A DNA stretch of 64,000 nt from Cynocephalus volans (GCF_027409185.1 NC_084461.1:190050501-190114500); one strand, 5' to 3'. Shown: positions 44,935 through 55,784, numbered from the stretch's first letter. A program made the numbers and translations. Notes: a model not told the origin generated them from the sequence alone.

Positions 44935-45155
44935 ATGAGTAAGCAGATGGGCTTTAGAGTCAGGGTTTGAATCCTGGCTCTGCTACTTGGTAGCTGTGTG
45001 ATTTTGAGACTCAACCACTCTGAGCCTCAGTTTTCTTACCTGTAAAACAAGGATATACCATCTACCTTGGAGTAGGATAGTAAGGACTAAAGCAAATAAT
45101 GAAAGTATGGAATTTGATATATAGCAGGTACTCAAGAAATGTTAGTCATTGTTGC
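44935..45155 (+). repeat. MIR SINE
   Basis: GGGCTTTAGAGTCAGGG, TTTGAATCCTGGCTCTGC, TACTTGGTAGCTGTGTG, CTGAGCCTCAGTTTTC, CCTGTAAAACAAGG, GCAGGTACTCAAGAAATG. Confidence 0.9.
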
Positions 45156-45269
45156 TGAATAAACTATAGAAGAAGCAGGAAAAGGGAATTACGATTTTAC
45201 AAATGCTTACTGTGTGTCAGGGACTGTAGTCAGTGCTTCAACTCATGAGCTCAGTGGTCCTAGGGCTGG

Positions 45270-45456
45270 AAACCTAAGATTTTTTTTTTTTTTTTTGACC
45301 GGTAAGGGGATCACAATCCACGGCACGGTGTGGTCAGCACCACGCTCAGCCAGTGAGCGCACCGGCCATCACTATATAGGATCCAAACTCGCAGCCTCCG
45401 TGCTCCCAGCGCTGCACTCTCCCGAGTGAGCCATGGGCCAGCCCAAAACCTAAGAT
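45270..45456 (-). mobile_element. dimeric tRNA-Ile-derived SINE (CYN-like), full second monomer
   Basis: The body (45281-45445) is flanked by a perfect 11-base duplication, AAACCTAAGAT, at 45270-45280 and 45446-45456. Monomer 1 runs from GGGCTGGCCCATGGCTCAC to TATATAGTGATGGCCGGTG. Monomer 2 is complete (TGAGCGTGGTGCTGACCAC ... GTGATCCCCTTACCGGTC), followed by about 16 A. It has fewer CpGs than the copy at 44384, so it is older. The pair shows two subfamilies within 900 bases. Confidence 0.88.
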
Positions 45457-45736
45457 ATTTATGCAAGACATGCATCTGTATCTTTGCTTCTGGCTTCAAT
45501 GGTTGGCTTCCCTCTGCTGGTCCTTCCTGAGCCTCAGGCCTCCATCTGCTGTGGTGATGGCTTCTCTGTAGTGGGCAATGGGAAGGGGGGGGGTGGTCTG
45601 AAAATGTCAGAGGCTCACCACTGGACCTTCTCCATTTCTGTTAACTCGCCCTCAAATCTGAGATCTTGGCTGGACCATGAGGTATCATCTGCAGGCAGGA
45701 AGGAGAACGTCTTAGGATCATGTTCTGTTAAATCAT

Positions 45737-46545
45737 AAAATGGCTAAGTGGCTCCATCCCCACAGCTCCGTGTCCTCTGCTCCAGGTGGCTCTATCATGG
45801 CCTCTGTCACCCTGTGACCTACAGACTCTCCAGGGACTTTCTGAGAAGCCGATAATCATCAACTCCTTGAGGTCAGCAGCCGAATTACAAGACTGAGCAC
45901 AAGGTCAAAACTGTTGTGATATGAAACCATGACCCTAGAGGAACCCTGTCTTAGAAGTTTTCTTTTTACACCTTATGCTCATCACTTAGATTCTATATGC
46001 TTAAGGGTTAAGATTAAAACTGAATCCCTTTTGTCTCTCCTGCTTTTCTAATCAACTTTGTGGACAAAGGCATTCCAAAGAAAGGCCAAGCTGATTATTA
46101 ACCTATACTGTTGCTTAAAGAAGCCTGCATTAGGCATGCACATTAGTCAAAGGTCTGAGTCAGGTATTTTAATGTTCCATTGATGCTTGGCTGAGATTAT
46201 TGTCTTTGAGTTTTCTCCCAGGAAATAATGACTCTGGCCTCTGAGATAACATCAGGGACACTAAACTCATCAGTCCATCAGCCACAGCCTTCATTATGCC
46301 AAGAACCCTGTCCATTATGGGACACTGACATCTGATTAAGAGCACCTGCTCACCCCTGACTAAGTCTCTTGGAATCCCCTTTCTCCATAATCCTTCTTCT
46401 TTTCCTTTATAAACCCCAGATCAGGTATCAGAAGGTGAGATGGCTTTAGCCTGATCATCTCCCAGATGCTGCTTATCTGAATAAAGCTTCCAATCCTTGC
46501 ACCAAAAAAAGAAAGAAAAGAAAAAGAAAAAATGGCCAAGTGACT
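45737..46545 (+). mobile_element. retroposed copy of an LTR-terminated transcript
   Basis: The insert (about 45754-46528) ends with a TATA-like TTTATAAACC (46406-46415), an AATAAA at 46480-46485, about 18 bases, then an A-rich tail (46504-46530). The flanks carry a 17-base near-repeat, AAAATGGC[T/C]AAGTG[G/A]CT, at 45737-45753 and 46529-46545. Tail plus long target duplication is the mark of L1-mediated retroposition. The TATA/AATAAA arrangement is that of an old endogenous-retrovirus LTR. So an RNA polyadenylated in an LTR was copied in. No viral gene is present. Confidence 0.6.
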
Positions 46546-47575
46546 GTCCAGGGTGATGTAATGAGCTTGTGGATCAGAACCACACTTTCTGTGGGAAGCA
46601 GGACAGGGCAATGGAGGATGTTAGGCAAGGATGTAACTTCAGCCAAAGTCTGGCCTCCGCCTGATCTACAGGGAGCTCTGGAGATGATGGCACCACAGAG
46701 CTGTCCTCCCTGAAACAAGGGGGCTGTGCTTTTATACTCTCCCCTTATCAGTTAGTCATTGGCTTTGGGCTGCTCCCTGGTGTCTCTGGGCAAAGCAGCT
46801 TCTTCTGGCTGAGGGCAGTTCTCTGGAAAATGGTGCTGCTAAGAACCCTTAGTTGCTGACACCCCTAGAGGCTGGGGGATGGTGCAGCAGCTGTGAGAGG
46901 GATCCAGGTGGGGCATCACCAGTGTCTATTATGTCCCCTCCCTCACCTGCATCCCCACCCCTTGCCAGATTTGCCTGCGGACACAGGACCTCTTTTCCCT
47001 GGGTGTGTTTCTCCAGTTGTTCAAAGAGCCTTGACTGCTCAGACATTTCCCTCTCCTGGTCCAGGCCTGTAGACTGGCATGAGCACTTGACAAGGAGTCT
47101 AATCCTGGGATATTCAGTGCATTGAGAACCCTGAGTTGCTAAGCTGAAATAATCAGGGATGTCTAGGGAGGATTCTGGCCTGGAGGGATGGAGCTGGGTG
47201 GTTTCCACTGGCAGTCAGCTGGTGAGTTTGAACTTTGCAGGTGAAATTTTCGTGGGAAACGTACTCCTGGTTTGTGTGTGTGTGCATGTGCAGGAGAGGG
47301 TGGGCAGGCCTGGTTTTGTCCCAAAGGCAACAGGATTTGGAAATTAGAGTTCCTGGAAATCCATCATGTGTCTCCCCTGCCCCAGCTCTCTCTGCATTCC
47401 AGGGTCCTCCAATGGCAGCATTTCCTCTCTGCTGCAAAGCAGGAGGTGAAGCATTTGATCTCAATTGCAGAGTTGGCTGTCCGGACCTAGGGCAGCCCAG
47501 GAAACTCATTCCCAGGGACTGAGGCTCTCTGCACCCAGCAGGGGCCAGGGGCCCCAAGGAAGACTGAGCTGCCCT
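46546..47575. other. intron-like sequence, nothing assigned
   Basis: No gene or nameable repeat apart from a short TG tract at 47272-47286. ORFs of 60-154 aa overlap on both strands without domain features. Confidence 0.4.
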
Positions 47576-47579
47576 TGGC

Positions 47580-47730
47580 ACAGGCAATAATGAGACAGTT
47601 AAGTTTTTTTTCAGCACATTTCCTTCACAACAGGAGCCATCTCTCCTTTCTTTCTGTTTTCAAAGTGGAAACAATGAAATGTTTCCATATTAATCCGGGA
47701 AGATTATGTTAACCACATGGGGGCAGATGA
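47580..47730. other. repeat-free segment, candidate conserved non-coding element
   Basis: GGCAATAATGAGACAGTTAAG, CAAAGTGGAAACAATGAAATG, TTTCCATATTAATCCGGGAA, GATTATGTTAACCACATGG resemble a compact cluster of transcription-factor-like words. Judged by appearance only. Confidence 0.3.
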
Positions 47731-48099
47731 AATGGCTTTTCTGTAAGGGGCCTTCTTCCCCAGGAGTCCAACTAGCGGCCCCGCCTCTGGCTTCCCCCAC
47801 ACAAAGATTTAATCGTTCCAAAGGCTGCAGGATCGGAAAGGGAGTTTGCTCTGTGTCCCGCCTCCCAACTTCTTATCTATTCAGCATCACAGAAAATAAG
47901 ACTATGTTGTAAGGAGACTTGCAGGGAAATCAGCACCCTCTGGACACACTGATGCAGTTTCTGTTTGTTTTTAAAATAACTAGTGTAATTTCCACCTCCA
48001 CAGTCTCTTTACCCTTACTCTCTGGCAAGACTTTCGAAGGTGGGGTGGGGCCAGATTCAGAGAGAACATAGCCAGGCTAAGTTCAGCTGGACTGACTTA

Positions 48100-50075
48100 G
48101 TTGATGGACACACACACACGCATTCAGCAGATGTTAATGGAGCAACTTCTCTGTGCCAGACTCTCAGCTGGGCGTTGGAAATTAAGCAGCGAACAAAACA
48201 GAAAAAGTTCTGCAAGGAGCTTACATTTTGGCAGGGGAATTCAAACTCTAAGCAAACAACCAAATATAAAAATAAGCAAATTATAGATTTGGGTAGTGAT
48301 AAGAGCTATGAAGAAAAATAAATCAGAGTAAAGGGAACCAGAGGGGGGAGGAGCTGTTTGAAATTGAGTGATCAGGGAGGGCTCTTTGAAGAAGTGACAT
48401 ATGAGAACAGAACTAAACAAATGGAGAATGAGCTGAGCATATGCAGGAAGTTCCAGGCAGAGGAAGGAGCAAGTGTGAGTGTGTTTGGTGTTTTCGAGGA
48501 AGCAGCAGGAAGACCCATGGGGCTAAGGAAGAGAGCATGAGAAGAGTGGGAGAAAAAGAGACGGAGGCCACAGGGAACCAAGCTGTGCTAATGGGTTTAG
48601 ATTTTATTCTAGGAGTGATAGGGAGCCATTGAAGATCTTTGAGCAAGAGAGTGACATGAGCTGACTTACTTTTTTTGGGTGAAGGGAAGGACATAAAGTC
48701 CATACATCTTAAATGTTTAGCCTGATCGCTTTTGCAGATGTATATAACGGATTAGTGACCACCCAGATCAAGATACAGAACATTTTCACCCCACGGAGGC
48801 CCCCTCCTGCCCCTTCCCTATCAATACCCTCCCCAAAGTTAGTGATTGGTTTGCTTTGATTTCTGTCAGTGTCAGATAGCTTTGGCTGTTCTTAATCTTC
48901 ATGGAAATACTGTCAACTTGTTTCTTTTCCTTTGTTCCTGGCTTCTTTCACTAAGCATAATGTCCGTGAGATTCATCCACGCTGTTAAGTTTATGATGAG
49001 CTTTGATTGCTCACTGTATTCCACTGCACAAATAGACCAAATCTACTCTTCTGTTGATGTGCGTTTGGATAATTTCCAGTTTTTAGCTCTTATGAATAAA
49101 GCTGCTATGTACATTCTATACAAGTCGTGGAATATAAGCAGTTTTTTCTTGGGTATATACCTGAGTAGAATTCCTGGGGCACAGCGTAGATGAATGTTTA
49201 GTTTTAACAGACACTGCCAAACAGTTTTCCAAAATGGTGGTACCATTTTTTCAGCTTTATTGCAATCTAATTCACATATCCTATTCACCCATTCAAAGTG
49301 GACAATTCAGTGGCTTTTAGCATATTCACAGAGTTGTACATTCATCACACAGTCATTTTAGAACATTTTCATTACCCCCCAGAAGAAACCTTGTACCCTT
49401 TAGTCTCTTCTAGCCCTAGGCAACCATTAACCTGCTTTTTGTCTCTTGTAGATTTACCTGTTCTGGACATTTCATATAAATGGAATCATGCAATATGTGG
49501 CCTTTTGTGACTGGCATTTTTCACTTAGCTCAGTGTTTTCGAGGTTCATCCATGTTGTAGCATGTATTGATACTTCATTCCTTTTAATGACCAGGTATTG
49601 TTTATCCATTCATCAGTTGGTGAATATTGGGTTGTTTCCACTTTGTGACTATTATGAATAATGCTGCTGTGAACATTTGCATATGAGCTTCTGTGTGCAC
49701 AAATGTTTTCATTTTTCTTGGGTAGATATGTAGGAGTGGAATTGGTGGGTCATAGGGTAACTTGATGTTTAACCATGGTGGTGCTATTTTTACAAGCTGT
49801 GATACATGTTTTTCAAGATCTCCCTGGCTGCTGTGTGGAGCATAGACTGAAATGGAGCAAGCATAGATGCAGGGAGACCAGGAGAAGGCTACTGCAGTCA
49901 GTCAGGCAAGGCTAGTGGTAGTTTGGATCAGCATAATAGCAAAGCTGGCTGGAATCAGGGGGGCAGATTCTAAATCTATCTGGAAGATCACACCAGTAGG
50001 ATCTTCTGATGGCTTGGATGTAGAGCATTAAAAAAAAAGGTCCAGGGATGACTTGAGGGTGAGTCAAATGACCTG
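48100..50075 (-). repeat. L2 LINE split by L1 insertions
   Basis: The L2 part lies at 48115-48680 (CTCTGTGCCAGACTCTCAGC, GGAGCTTACATTTTGGCAGG, GGGCTCTTTGAAGAAGTGAC, GGAGCCATTGAAGATC, GTGACATGAGCTGACTTAC). It continues at about 49810-50075 (AAGATCTCCCTGGCTGCTGT, GTGGAGCATAGACTG, GGAGACCAGGAGAAGGC). The 1.1 kb between is L1. Confidence 0.85.
48690..49805 (-). repeat. two old L1 3' fragments inside an L2
   Basis: The first fragment (48690-49240) has TTTCACTAAGCATAATGTCC, GTGAGATTCATCCACGCTG, TGAATAAAGCTGCTATG. The second (49245-49805) restarts from a 3' end (TCAGCTTTATTGCAATCTAA, AAGTGGACAATTCAGTGGC) and runs to ATGGAATCATGCAATATGTG, AATAATGCTGCTGTGAAC. Both are minus strand, so two separate insertions or one rearranged element. 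Confidence 0.8.
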
Positions 50076-50339
50076 CTCAGGTGAAAGACTTTGGATTTGA
50101 GTTAAAAACTCTGAGCCATGCCCAGCTGGATGTGTGGCCTTGTGTCAACAGTGAATAGGAAAAACCTGGGTTTAAGGAGGGAGCTCTCCTCTTTGCTCCA
50201 TTTGTTGCCAGTAGGTGGCTGTGACTTCCAGTGGGACATTTCCCTCTTGGAGCCCAAGATTCCCCATCTGGAAAGTGGAAGTCTGGAGGAAGTTTCCTTT
50301 CTTCTGTGTATCCCCTGGTGTGCATGGCACAGAGTAAGG

Positions 50340-50440
50340 ATCAGAAGAATAAGAACAGTAAAGAATAATAATAGAATAATAATAGGAATAATAATAGAAA
50401 ATAATAATAGTAGAGAATAGTAATAATAACAAGCTGAATG
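50340..50440 (+). repeat. (AATAAT)n-like AT-rich microsatellite
   Basis: Interrupted AATAATAATAG units end only about 40 bases before the RPH3A exon acceptor. The 152-aa minus ORF across it is an artefact. Confidence 0.9.
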
Positions 50441-50476
50441 ACCGGGCGATGTCCTCTCTGGATCGATGTTTTCCAG

Positions 50477-50565
50477 GAGCCCTAGACCTCCACCATGACT
50501 GATACCGTGTTCAGCAACAGCTCTAACCGGTGGATGTATCCCAGTGACCGGCCCCTTCAATCCAA
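50477..50565 (+). CDS. RPH3A: RPH3A first coding exon (rabphilin-3A N-terminus)
   Basis: The acceptor TTTTCCAG ends at 50476 and the donor GTAAGT starts at 50566. The start codon is 50495-50497 in a good Kozak context (CCACCATGA). The preceding 18 bases are 5' UTR. The frame reads MTDTVFSNSSNRW, then MYPSDRPLQS, and ends with two bases of the next codon (AA). This matches the known mammalian rabphilin-3A N-terminus. Rabphilin binds Rab3A and Rab27 through an N-terminal helical/zinc-finger domain and membranes and phospholipid through two C2 domains, acting at synaptic and secretory vesicles. None of those domains is encoded yet here; this is the disordered tip before the Rab-binding domain. 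The frame continues in the exon at 54504. Identification rests on remembered protein sequence, with no alignment run. Confidence 0.93.
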
Positions 50566-50799
50566 GTAAGTCTCTGGGTCTTCTTGGGAGTGGCTTGTTT
50601 TGGGTCCGTGAGGTCCTAATAGTGCTACTCTTGAATGAAGAGAGGAATAGTGAGCAAAGAAGTCAAGTTTACTTCCCTGGGGTGGGGGAAAAGGAACTTA
50701 ATGGGAGTTTTGTCACGGAAGTTTCTCCCCTGGTTTGACTGCTTTGCAAGGTTGGAAGAACAAGATTAAATGCTGAGCGCCATGCCCCACGTTAGAGGA

Positions 50800-50960
50800 G
50801 GCTTGGTGGAATGGAAAGAGAACTAGCCTGGTGGCCAGAGCCAGACTTGGGTTCTAGTTCTGGACTGGAGCTAATCTACTAGGTGAATCTCTTTCCCTCT
50901 CTGGGCCTCAGTTTCCTCATCAGTCAAATAAGGAAGTTGGACTAGATTGGAGGTTACACA
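50800..50960 (+). repeat. MIR-family SINE (MIR3-like)
   Basis: GACTTGGGTTCTAGTTCTGG, TCTCTGGGCCTCAGTTTCC, TCATCAGTCAAATAAGG, TTGGACTAGATTGGAGG. Confidence 0.75.
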
Positions 50961-51796
50961 CTGGTGAGTCACGGGCTGACTCTGACTTGTAGAATCGCGG
51001 TGTTTTTTTTGGGGGGGGGTTGTCCTGATTATGTGGAAATTGGGAGATAGTTCCAGATTTCTGTCATCTCTTGAAGTGGTGAAAGACCTGACAACAGTGG
51101 ACCATAATTTTACCATGTGAACAGTTCAGCAGGAGCTGAGTAGCAGCTGATATCTTTAGACTAGCAAGAGCTTTCCAATTTTCCACAGTCCTCAGTGTTC
51201 TCCGTTGTGTCTCCAATACCTAGCCTGCTTTTGGCATTTATGTTACCCATCTATCCCTGTTGGTCGCCCTGGAATAGATGACCTCTAAATTTCTTTACCT
51301 CTGATCTACTGTGGATTTTATGTTGGATAGTATTTTAGAGCCAATTTCGGAGTTTAAATGCTAGGTAGAACAGTTGAGAATATGGTTATTTTTGTGTAAG
51401 TAATAAATGTCAGGGTGTGACTATTTGCTAATGGTTGTGGCTTGCACAGGGAAAGTGGAAAGGCTTTTTAACAAAAGTCTTTCCTTTTTGGAGAGCACTG
51501 TTTCCCTAAATTTGGTTATTTGGACATCACCTTCACAGTTTTTTACCTTATCTATGAAACATCACTATCATTGTTTTCTCTAAATTGACTCACAAAATGT
51601 AAACACTTTAACAAGGAAATTTTAGGTCATGCATGGATATAAGCAGATAATCAGTTTATGTTTTCTATGAAAAAAGGTAACCATAAAAATAAATAATTAA
51701 AGGAAACGATGTTATTCTATTCTAGCTATACATGGTAGCCTCCCTAACGCTCTCAGCTTGAGAGCTGCTCTCCACTTCTTAAAAAGGGAGCTCAAC

Positions 51797-51955
51797 TCTT
51801 GGCTATTGTAAATAGAGCTGCAAAAAACATGGGAGTACAGGTATCCCTTTAACATGATGATTTCCACTCCTCTGGGTGATGGTAGTCAATGCTGTACCCC
51901 CCAAAATATGTATGATCAATTATGCTCTAATAAAAATAAAATAAAAGAAAAATCG
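51797..51955. mobile_element. L1 with 5' inversion (twin priming)
   Basis: The left half (51797-51880) is L1 ORF2-end sequence in minus orientation: GGCTATTGTAAATAGAGCTG, ACATGGGAGTACAGGTATCC. The right half (51884-51955) is an L1 3' tip in plus orientation: GTCAATGCTGTACC, then AATAAAAATAAAATAAAAG tail. The head-to-head join at about 51882 is the classic product of twin priming. Confidence 0.75.
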
Positions 51956-51956
51956 C

Positions 51957-53170
51957 CTTATAAAGGTATAATTAATATACCTTCAACAGTACACATTGAA
52001 AGTAATTTCAAATAGAATTTGATAATTTTTAAACAGGTGTATACCATGAAATTATCACGACAATCAAGATAATGAACATAATCATCAGTCCCCAAAACTT
52101 CCTTGTGCCGCTTTGTAGTCCTTCCCTCTTGTCCCTCCCTCTTTCCACCCATTCCTAATACTCACTAATCTTTTTTCTGTAACTGTAAATTAGTTTGCAT
52201 TTCCTAGAATTGTATATAAATGGAATCATGCACTGTGTACTTTTTTTGGGGGGGGGAGGTATCTATCTTTTATTCAGGTGTGACTATTTTGAGATCCCAA
52301 CCGTATTGTTTTGCATATCAATAGTTTGTTTCTGTTTATTGCTGAATAGCATACATTATGTGAAGATACCACAAACAGTTCATGCATTCATGCATTGATG
52401 GCATTTGGGCTGTTTCCAGTTTGGGGCTTGTACAAGTAAAACTTTGTATAGTCATATGCTTTCACTTCTCTTGGGTAATTACCTAGGAGTGGAATGTGTC
52501 TGTCATATGGTAGGTGTTGGTTTAACTTTTTAAGAAACTGCCAAACTATTTTACAAATTAGCTGTATTAAGTTTCCACCAGAAGTGCATGTGTATGAGAG
52601 TTCCAGCTTCCCTACCACCTCACCAGCACTTGGTATAATCAGTCTTTTTAATTTTAACTGTTCTAGTATGTGCATTTTATTGTGGTTTTAATTTGCATTT
52701 GCCTAATGAGGAATGATGTCAAACATCTTATGTAATTTTGACATTCATATAACCTCTTTGTTGACTTATCTGTTCAGATCTTTTGTCCATTTTTAAAATC
52801 AGGTGATTCATCTTCTTGTTATCAAGTTTTACAAGTTTTCTTTAATGTTACAGATAAAAGTCCTTTGTTGGATATATATATATATTTTGCAAATGCTTTC
52901 TCCCAGCCTATAACTTGCCTTTTCTTTTTCATAAGAGTCTTTTGAGGAGAAAAAGTTTTTTATTATGATGAAGTCTATTTTGTTTATTTGTTTTGAAAGG
53001 GAAAAGGGTCTTGGAGAATTTTCTTACTTTCTAGTAATCTCATAGCTGCATTTTAAAAAAAGGTTTGTTTTAATCTGTCTAGGACCTGATATATATTGGT
53101 GAGGGGTCTTTCTCAATATGTAGTCCACTTACATACTCCCAAGCAAAAGTCCTGTTTACTACTTCTACCT
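51957..53170 (-). repeat. old L1 3' region
   Basis: Minus-strand L1: TATAAAGGTATAATTAATATAC, ACGACAATCAAGATAATGAAC, AATGGAATCATGCACTGTG, TAATTTGCATTTGCC, TAATGAGGAATGATGTC, TCCTTTGTTGGATATATATA, AATGCTTTCTCCCAGCC. No intact frame. Confidence 0.88.
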
Positions 53171-54000
53171 AAAACTTCCTCCAGTTCTATGAGTTTTACA
53201 GTTTTGAAGACACTATTGAACTCTGTTGATTTCCTTTTTGATAAGAAACTCTAGTTTCCAAAGCCCCTCCTATGATGACTTCCTGCAGCCAAACTTATTT
53301 TGCAGAGAATATTTCATCAGCCTAAAAGTATGTCTCTGTTTGATGAACAGTTGCCTGAAGGATGGATGGGGTAAAATATTTATTTTATTTAAGAAATGTC
53401 AGTTAATTAAAATCCCATCCATTAGAGTTTACTTTAGTCAATATGAAGCCAAACAATTTGCCTTAAAATTAAATTAGAATTATTCAAACAGTCTGGATGC
53501 AGTTCCATTAAAGCCCTGGGCTTTATCTAAAATTTCTTGGGCTCCCGTGAAACATCTTGGGATTCTGAATGCATCCAGCTGGCTCGATTGTCACTGTGTT
53601 TTCTTCAGATATCAAAATTATTTTCCAATAAATGCTAATGGGTGAATTATAGTCATCACCCATGCTATCTAGTCTGCTGTAGTGGTGATGTGCTAAGGCA
53701 GACACTTCTAATGTCTTTCTTCAGTAAATTAAGAAATCTAGTCTTAATTAACTGCTGGCTAGCTAGGCAGATACAGTTACTGCTTTTGTGATTTTCAGAT
53801 ATCTTCCTTTCTCAGCCTCCTTGGATCTAAAGATTGTGTTTGAAATTAACAGGGGGATTTGAAAGAAATGAATGCACCTGCTCCTTTCTTGGTTGGGGCA
53901 GTGGTTCAGTTCTCCATCCCGAGAGTACTTGGGGAGAAATGCCAATCTCTGAGAGTTGATATTTCTATCTAGCTTTCAAGTCTACAAGCCAGAGACTGCC
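53171..54000 (+). other. RPH3A: RPH3A intron, nothing assigned
   Basis: No repeat is named. AT-rich stretches such as TTAATTAACTGCTGGCTAG and AACATCTTGGGATTC may be conserved non-coding sequence. A short antisense MIR scrap (GGTGGAAACTGAGGCAC) begins just after, at about 54010. Confidence 0.35.
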
Positions 54001-54503
54001 AGAAATGGGAGGTGGAAACTGAGGCACAAAGAGAGGATATGACTTGCCTATGATTGCACACCTAGTAAACAGAGATGCCAGTCTCCTTTCTGGAATGGAA
54101 GAACTTGCATCCCCAAACTGGGGTACTACAAGTTCTACTGTTCAGGGCTTGTTGCTCTAACTAATGTGGTCCTTATCCCCCAGTGTTTGAAATAATAGAA
54201 ACAAAGAATGATAGTAATCAGGCTCTCATTAAATGATTTCTCTTCAGTGCCAAAAGAATTATCATTCAAATACACAAATGATTAGCTTGGTTAATTCATA
54301 AGCCAAACTGACTGGTCGATTTAATCAAAGATGTGGATTTTATAACCCTACAGCCTTGTTTTAGATGTGCTGAAATAAGATAATGATGACTAAAAATGAA
54401 TAGTAGGTCATCATAACTCAAACTATGTGGTTTTTGTATCCATTGTTATAAAATTTCTTACCTAACTTTATTTCTTTTCTTTCTCCTCTTTCTTTGCCTT
54501 CAG

Positions 54504-54515
54504 TGATAAAGAACA
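54504..54515 (+). CDS. RPH3A: RPH3A 12-nt coding microexon
   Basis: The exon is TGATAAAGAACA, bounded by TTGCCTTCAG and GTGAGTAC. Joined in phase to the previous exon it gives AA+T (Asn), GAT (Asp), AAA (Lys), GAA (Glu), and CA, which needs a G or A from the next exon to give Gln or a C/T for His. Rabphilin-3A has S-N-D-K-E-Q-L at this point, so the exon is in frame and correct. Its length is divisible by three, so skipping would keep the frame. The acceptor has an exceptionally long pyrimidine tract (54468-54500) with a TGC seven to nine bases upstream of the exon, as described for neuronal SRRM4-dependent microexons. It is too short for gene finders that rely on ORF length. Confidence 0.9.
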
Positions 54516-55149
54516 GTGAGTACTTTATGACACTTTCATTTTTCTACAAAACATATTTTATCGATTTTTCTGATCAAGGTGGCTTGCCCCTAAAGAGAGA
54601 TGGTTTAAAAAGGAACGAACATATTTTACATACCTTAAAAAAAAAAGAAAAAGCCAAGTTAGTAAAAAACACACACCCATCTCAAGAAAAAATTTATGAT
54701 GTTTCCAAAAAAATTTCACACTTGTTAAAAGGATAGAAAATATTCCTTAGAAGAGCCCTCAATTAATTCTTGTTGGTAATTTGTGGGATTTCAGCAACTG
54801 TATTGACTTGTGCCTCTGTTTCAGCAGCATTTTGCCCGGGAACACAGTTCTTACATAAGGAAAATGTTAATTTCAATAACTGCTACCATTAATAAAAGAT
54901 GACATTAAACAGAACAGAGCTTGTGGGATGTTATGTGCTGAACACTCAGTCCCTGTCACCTCATCCAAGGTCATTCTGATTTCCCAGCAAAATGCTTTGA
55001 CTCACGGCTGTATTTTTGCTCGCAACTTTTGTGTTTTTAATTGGTCTCATTTTCTAAATATGCATGACAGATTGGATGCTGGGTTCAATAAATGAACAGC
55101 CAGGCTACAAAGTTGTGTGCACACAATTTAAAACATTTTTATCCTCTTC

Positions 55150-55330
55150 ATGGTGGGACTTTGGAACTCACTGTCAATGTGCTCTTTGGCACTTCTCTTC
55201 ACCTCCTTGAGCCCTGGCTATCTCATTTGTAAAATGAGTATGATAACCTTGCCCTTCCTCCCTCACCAGGTGGTGGTAGGATCAAGTGAGATGTGCAGGA
55301 AAGCTTTATAAACTGTAAAGCACCAGGCAA
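55150..55330 (+). repeat. MIR SINE
   Basis: TGAGCCCTGGCTATCTCATT, TGTAAAATGAGTATGATAAC, AGCTTTATAAACTGTAAAGC. Confidence 0.75.
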
Positions 55331-55784
55331 AGTCAGATGGAGGTGTGAGCCGCACCCTCGCCTTCCCCTGTGTTTTTACCGTGAGCACTTGCACAATTTA
55401 GTCAGCTTTTTTGGACCCAAATGATCATATCGTCAGGCCCAGAACACTCTAAAGGTTTACTTAACACAGATAACACTTAAGCAGGTAACCAGGGAAATTC
55501 TTCTCCCTGCTCTGTGCCTCAGTTTCTTCATCTGTCAAGTATGAACTTTGAACAAGCTGACCATTTGAATGCTCTACAGTCTGTTGTTGGCTGGTAGGAC
55601 CCTGGCCAGGTAAGATCTACTTTTTATAAAATTGTAAATATATTATTCAGACATGACAGGGCGAGATGCTGAGGAATTGTCAGATTATAAATATGAACAT
55701 CACAGCAGAGAAGTTCATGACTCCACAGGGTCTCAGGGCTCTTAGAGGCTTCCTGAATACTGAAAGTTAAAAGGTAGAATGTAT

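Larger units (their letters stand above)
50566..54503 (+). other. RPH3A: RPH3A intron between first coding exon and microexon
   Basis: A GT-AG intron of 3.9 kb in phase 2. It holds a MIR3-like SINE (50800-50960), L1 fragments (51797-53170) and an antisense MIR scrap (54010-54110). At its right end are a branch-point-like CCTAAC (54461-54466), an unbroken pyrimidine tract, and the TTGCCTTCAG acceptor. Confidence 0.85.

Noticed and set aside
45281..45445. tRNA-Ile gene
   Set aside because: A- and B-box similarity comes from the SINE. The body is dimeric, has a poly-A tail and a target duplication, and does not form a proper cloverleaf.
45915..46500. intact endogenous retrovirus
   Set aside because: Only LTR-like signals are present. 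No gag, pol or env frame exists nearby, and the borders fit L1-mediated retroposition.
54494..54736. 80-aa open frame starting at the microexon acceptor
   Set aside because: The frame begins in the pyrimidine tract and runs through the donor into the intron. The real coding part is only the 12 bases at 54504-54515.
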